Positions 61,224 through 64,000 of a stretch of 64,000 nucleotides of DNA are shown here, one piece after another (the stretch's first letter is position 1; every line of letters starts with the position of its first letter). The position numbers and the translations under genes were made by a program. The notes beneath the pieces are model-generated. The model was not told the DNA's origin, did no database searches, and saw only the letters and a program-made list of their open reading frames with translations. This stretch comes from Catelliglobosispora koreensis DSM 44566 (GTDB lineage: Bacteria > Actinomycetota > Actinomycetes > Mycobacteriales > Micromonosporaceae), in assembly GCF_000379685.1 (NCBI RefSeq), contig NZ_KB903253.1, positions 163,186 to 227,185 on the forward strand, read 5' to 3'.

Positions 61224-64000
61224 TCACTCTCTCCGGGTGCTTCGCCCTCCCGCATGATAATGACCCTGAACCGCGGATTACCGTCCGCGTCATCTCGCCA
61301 CTCGTCTGGGAACTTCTCTAGCGCCATCATTTCCTGCCGCAGCCTCTCGGCAGCCTCTGGATCATCCACACGGTGAACCTGTGAGCCCGGCGGCAGCAGA
61401 ACTTCTTCTTGAAGTGGATAGACAGAGAACGGTGCGATATCGACGGACGCCTGGCCCGTGAGCTGATAAGCGACCAGCACGCGGTTTTCGTCGGTAATGG
61501 AGTCGTCGTTGCCCATAAAGATGATGGTCTGTGCCCTATCGACGGTGGTGCTCACCACCTTCGGCATAGGCTCTGGATCCCGGCTCGGCGAACCGTAGAG
61601 CGGGGACGTCTCATCCGGATCAAGATTCGCGCCATCACCACGATAGACGAGCCTTGGATTCTCTTCAGAGCCCTGGTGCGGCAGCTGCTGCGCCCCGTCC
61701 ATGATCATGTCGGCGTGCCACTTCATCTCCGCGATAATGCCCGGAAGGGCCTCATCCAGAGCAGCATGGATGTCCACCACGGCGGCACGCAAGTCCGCTT
61801 GGGCCTGTGCAATCTCGCGGCCGACAGCACGCGCTGCCTCATCGTCGCCGCTGGCGAAGAGCGCGTGATTTAGCGCGACAGCCGCACGGTGACGCTGAAG
61901 TGCGTCCCGCCAGCGGTCGCCCGCTTCACCGTGCATGACGGCCCGAATTGACTCCGGGATGTGCCGGGGCTCCGCCTGTTCCGGCGTCCTTCCTCTCTCA
62001 ATGGCACCGGTATACCTATCGAAGTACTTCTGCACGAGCTGCCGGGCTTTCCTGCCCACTTCTCGCTCAACCGCGGTGTCATCCGGTGGCTGAAGGTCCA
62101 ACTCAGGCAGTGCCTCGGCGATGCGCCGCGCGCAGGGAGCGTCTTCCGACTCCATCCGTCCCGTGAGCGCACCATTGATGAGCCCGTAGCCGAATCCGGT
62201 GTAGACCGAGAACGAAATCATGTGCGCCATCGACAGCCGGTCCGTCAGCGCACGCACCGCTGCCGAGTCGTCCGGGTCGATTCCGTTGCGCTGCAACCAT
62301 TCCCGCAAATGACCTGGGAAGTTGGCCGCATGCCTGCGCTCCGCCGCGGTAGTGGGCTCCTGACCATGAGCTCGCTGGAACTCCTGCAGAGCCCGTGTCG
62401 ACACGTCACCCGTGGCCAGCATGTGCCATGCCTGTTGGGCGATTTGGCGCATCTGTGGCGTGACGTCGCTCAGAGTGCCGTCGAAGGCGCGCTCTAGGTA
62501 GCGAGCTTCGTGTGGCAGCAGACCGCGCCGCGATTGCGGATCGGGATGCGCCGTCTCGTCTTGGACTCCGACCTCGTCACGCAGGCTCGCCAGATCCATG
62601 CCGGTCATTTCGCGATACAACTCAACGACCGAGAGATCAGGGTACTGCTCACGGGTGACCCGCTCGATATCCGAAATCATTGCCGCGCGGTAGATCTCGG
62701 CCAGAGAGTGGTCGCGACACGGCAGCATCCACGCCATCAAGGCGTCCATGAATTGCTGCTGTTGATCAGCGTCCAAGCCCATTAGGCGCGCCGCTGTGAG
62801 CATTCGTGTGGTCGTCATCGAAATGCCCGCAGCGGTCGGGAATCCGCGTGCATCGAACTCTCGCAACCACTGCGAGTTCAGCTCAAGAAGCGTGTGCCCT
62901 TCCCGCCACGGCAACTGCTCCGCGTCGGTAAGTGGGCGGCCAAGTGCCTGCTCGATGAATGCGCGCTCGAATTCACCAAGTGGTGTGCCGAGGTCGGCGT
63001 AGTGCTGCGCGGTGTTGGCCATCGCCGCTTGCACCGCGGTATCACGATCGCCACGGCCATCGTGGCTGCGGCCGGTTTCAATGAGGTCCATCGCCGCATG
63101 GCTTGAAATCAGGCTGACGATGCCTTGTGAGAAGATGCCGCCCCAAGTGACTGGATCGCCTTGTGCGCGCTCACGGTTCGCATTGAGCTGTGCCCGGATG
63201 TCGTGCAAGACATCGGTATCGACGCCGGCCTGGCGTGCCAGATCATAATTGCCAGTCGCAATCACTGCCTGCAGCATGTTGGCGAGGGTCGAACCATGCC
63301 GGAAGGCATAAGCCGCATTGAAATACGCCGTCATCAGCTCACGGACGTTGCCTCGTTCCAGCAGATCGTCCATGCTGGTGTCCGCGCTGGCCTGCCCCGC
63401 GCTAGTCAGATCACTGGACCTTCCAGGGAAGAAGGCGTTGCGGATGTCGGCATCCGTTACAGGCACCAGCTCCCCGTTGGCGTTGACCTGACCGACGGCC
63501 TGCAGCGCCACCATCATGTCCCGAAGGCGGACAACCGAATCGCGGGCTGCTTGAAGCACAGCCGGATCGTTGAACAACCGCGCACCGACCGCCTGTTCGA
63601 ACGCGAGCGCCTGCTCGGCCCAGCGAGGATCGTTGAAGAACTCCTCGTAACCAAACGGAATGCTGCCCGGTGCCAGACCGGCAGGGTCCGGCGGGCGGTG
63701 TGCCTGCGGACGCGACGGCGGCGGCCCACTCGGCGGCGGAGTCGATCCCGGCGCTTGGCTCGGCGGCGGTGTCTGCTGAGTCCCCTGCTGCTGAGTCCCT
63801 TGCTGGAACGCGATCCGCGGATCCACCGGTCCCGGCTCGTGTGCGTAGGCGATCCTCGGGTCGACCGGTGCCTGCTGCTGAACCTGCACGGGCTGTGTTT
63901 GCTCGGGGTCAGCCTTCTGCAAACTAACCTTCGGACTGACCTGCTGCGTCACCTCAGGATCAACCTGCTCAACCTGCACCGGCTGCGTCAGCTCAGGGTC
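61220..64000 (-). CDS. Large polymorphic-toxin-like protein with C-terminal ADP-ribosyltransferase domain (5' part outside window)
   Basis: The open frame continues past 64000, so at least 926 residues are seen and the N-terminus is missing. The visible N-terminal part is a low-complexity Gln/Pro/Val region with repeated units (APVDPRIAYAHE, GPVDPRIAFQQG, TQPVQV). A long helical region follows (about 63700-61750). The C-terminal 200 residues carry an R-S-E-type ADP-ribosyltransferase pattern: LVYRGDG (Arg codon near 61641), KVVSTTVDRAQ (S-T-T near 61547), and PLQEEVLLPPGS (Q-x-E near 61405), ending in HRVDD. This predicts NAD-dependent modification of a target-cell protein. Delivery cannot be judged without the N-terminus. 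Confidence 0.75.
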   Translation of the reverse strand, partial: DPELTQPVQVEQVDPEVTQQVSPKVSLQKADPEQTQPVQVQQQAPVDPRIAYAHEPGPVDPRIAFQQGTQQQGTQQTPPPSQAPGSTPPPSGPPPSRPQAHRPPDPAGLAPGSIPFGYEEFFNDPRWAEQALAFEQAVGARLFNDPAVLQAARDSVVRLRDMMVALQAVGQVNANGELVPVTDADIRNAFFPGRSSDLTSAGQASADTSMDDLLERGNVRELMTAYFNAAYAFRHGSTLANMLQAVIATGNYDLARQAGVDTDVLHDIRAQLNANRERAQGDPVTWGGIFSQGIVSLISSHAAMDLIETGRSHDGRGDRDTAVQAAMANTAQHYADLGTPLGEFERAFIEQALGRPLTDAEQLPWREGHTLLELNSQWLREFDARGFPTAAGISMTTTRMLTAARLMGLDADQQQQFMDALMAWMLPCRDHSLAEIYRAAMISDIERVTREQYPDLSVVELYREMTGMDLASLRDEVGVQDETAHPDPQSRRGLLPHEARYLERAFDGTLSDVTPQMRQIAQQAWHMLATGDVSTRALQEFQRAHGQEPTTAAERRHAANFPGHLREWLQRNGIDPDDSAAVRALTDRLSMAHMISFSVYTGFGYGLINGALTGRMESEDAPCARRIAEALPELDLQPPDDTAVEREVGRKARQLVQKYFDRYTGAIERGRTPEQAEPRHIPESIRAVMHGEAGDRWRDALQRHRAAVALNHALFASGDDEAARAVGREIAQAQADLRAAVVDIHAALDEALPGIIAEMKWHADMIMDGAQQLPHQGSEENPRLVYRGDGANLDPDETSPLYGSPSRDPEPMPKVVSTTVDRAQTIIFMGNDDSITDENRVLVAYQLTGQASVDIAPFSVYPLQEEVLLPPGSQVHRVDDPEAAERLRQEMMALEKFPDEWRDDADGNPRFRVIIMREGEAPGESE

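Noticed and set aside
1..64000. Mobile elements, CRISPR arrays, rRNA and phage genes
   Set aside because: No transposase, integrase, terminal repeats, spacer-repeat arrays or rRNA sequence were seen despite the accessory character of several regions.

Overview
This is a high-G+C window (roughly two thirds G+C by eye) from a filamentous-type actinobacterium. The evidence is GTG starts, ATGA/GTGA gene overlaps, terminator hairpins without U-runs, ROK/TetR regulators, a DUF6412-YidC pair, RICIN/CBM/F5-8 secreted enzymes and an Ebo-type operon. A member of the Pseudonocardiales is my best guess, but only an inference. I see no rRNA, tRNA, CRISPR array, transposase or integrase.

Layout. 1-5595: a partial GNAT acetyltransferase, then a four-gene minus-strand operon (polytopic GT-C-like membrane protein, GMC oxidoreductase, SDR epimerase, GT2 glycosyltransferase) that looks like surface glycan or lipid-linked sugar assembly. 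5754-7370: a small secreted protein, YidC and DUF6412. 7499-15585: a giant secreted ThuA plus PQQ-type sugar dehydrogenase, an MFS exporter, a zinc-ribbon protein, a copper-monooxygenase-like lipoprotein and an alpha/beta hydrolase. 15557-21140: an immune-like stretch holding a large protein with two Rossmann (NDT/TIR-like) domains on an Sll1717-type P-loop ATPase, a TetR-regulated membrane protein with palindromic operators, a SanA-like protein, a TIR domain fused to a cold-shock domain, and a CopC-like protein.

21212-33617: a minus-strand sugar operon (ROK regulator, RbsA/RbsC-type ABC importer with binding lipoprotein, Gfo/Idh/MocA dehydrogenase, secreted PQQ-type dehydrogenase, secreted ThuA-DUF1080-CBM6-RICIN protein, TIM-barrel isomerase). 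The set fits oxidation and cleavage of glycosides through keto-sugars. 33738-41474: a complete Ebo-like operon with its own prenyl synthase and an inositol-phosphate-synthase-like cyclase, headed by an inverted repeat at a predicted promoter. 41539-49087: a GNAT remnant, a membrane protein, a second ROK/ABC sugar importer (xylose type), and an ECF sigma factor covalently joined through a membrane segment to a secreted propeller-like domain. 49163-52908: a nitrate/taurine-type ABC importer facing a shortened HemD/winged-helix regulator. 52901-57139: a multidomain GH87-type alpha-1,3-glucanase.

57368-64000: a polymorphic-toxin-like locus. A large protein with a C-terminal ADP-ribosyltransferase-like domain runs off the right edge. 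It is followed by an unknown gene and a convergent pair of three-domain proteins (YrhB-like, YwqJ deaminase-like, SUKH-3-like), one of which has lost a predicted zinc cysteine.

Best candidates for something undescribed: the TIR-cold-shock fusion, the double-Rossmann P-loop ATPase, the Ebo operon with a MIPS-like cyclase in place of the usual EboD, the edge toxin locus, and an over-represented DNA word (CCA[A/C]AGTGGAC) scattered over the window.
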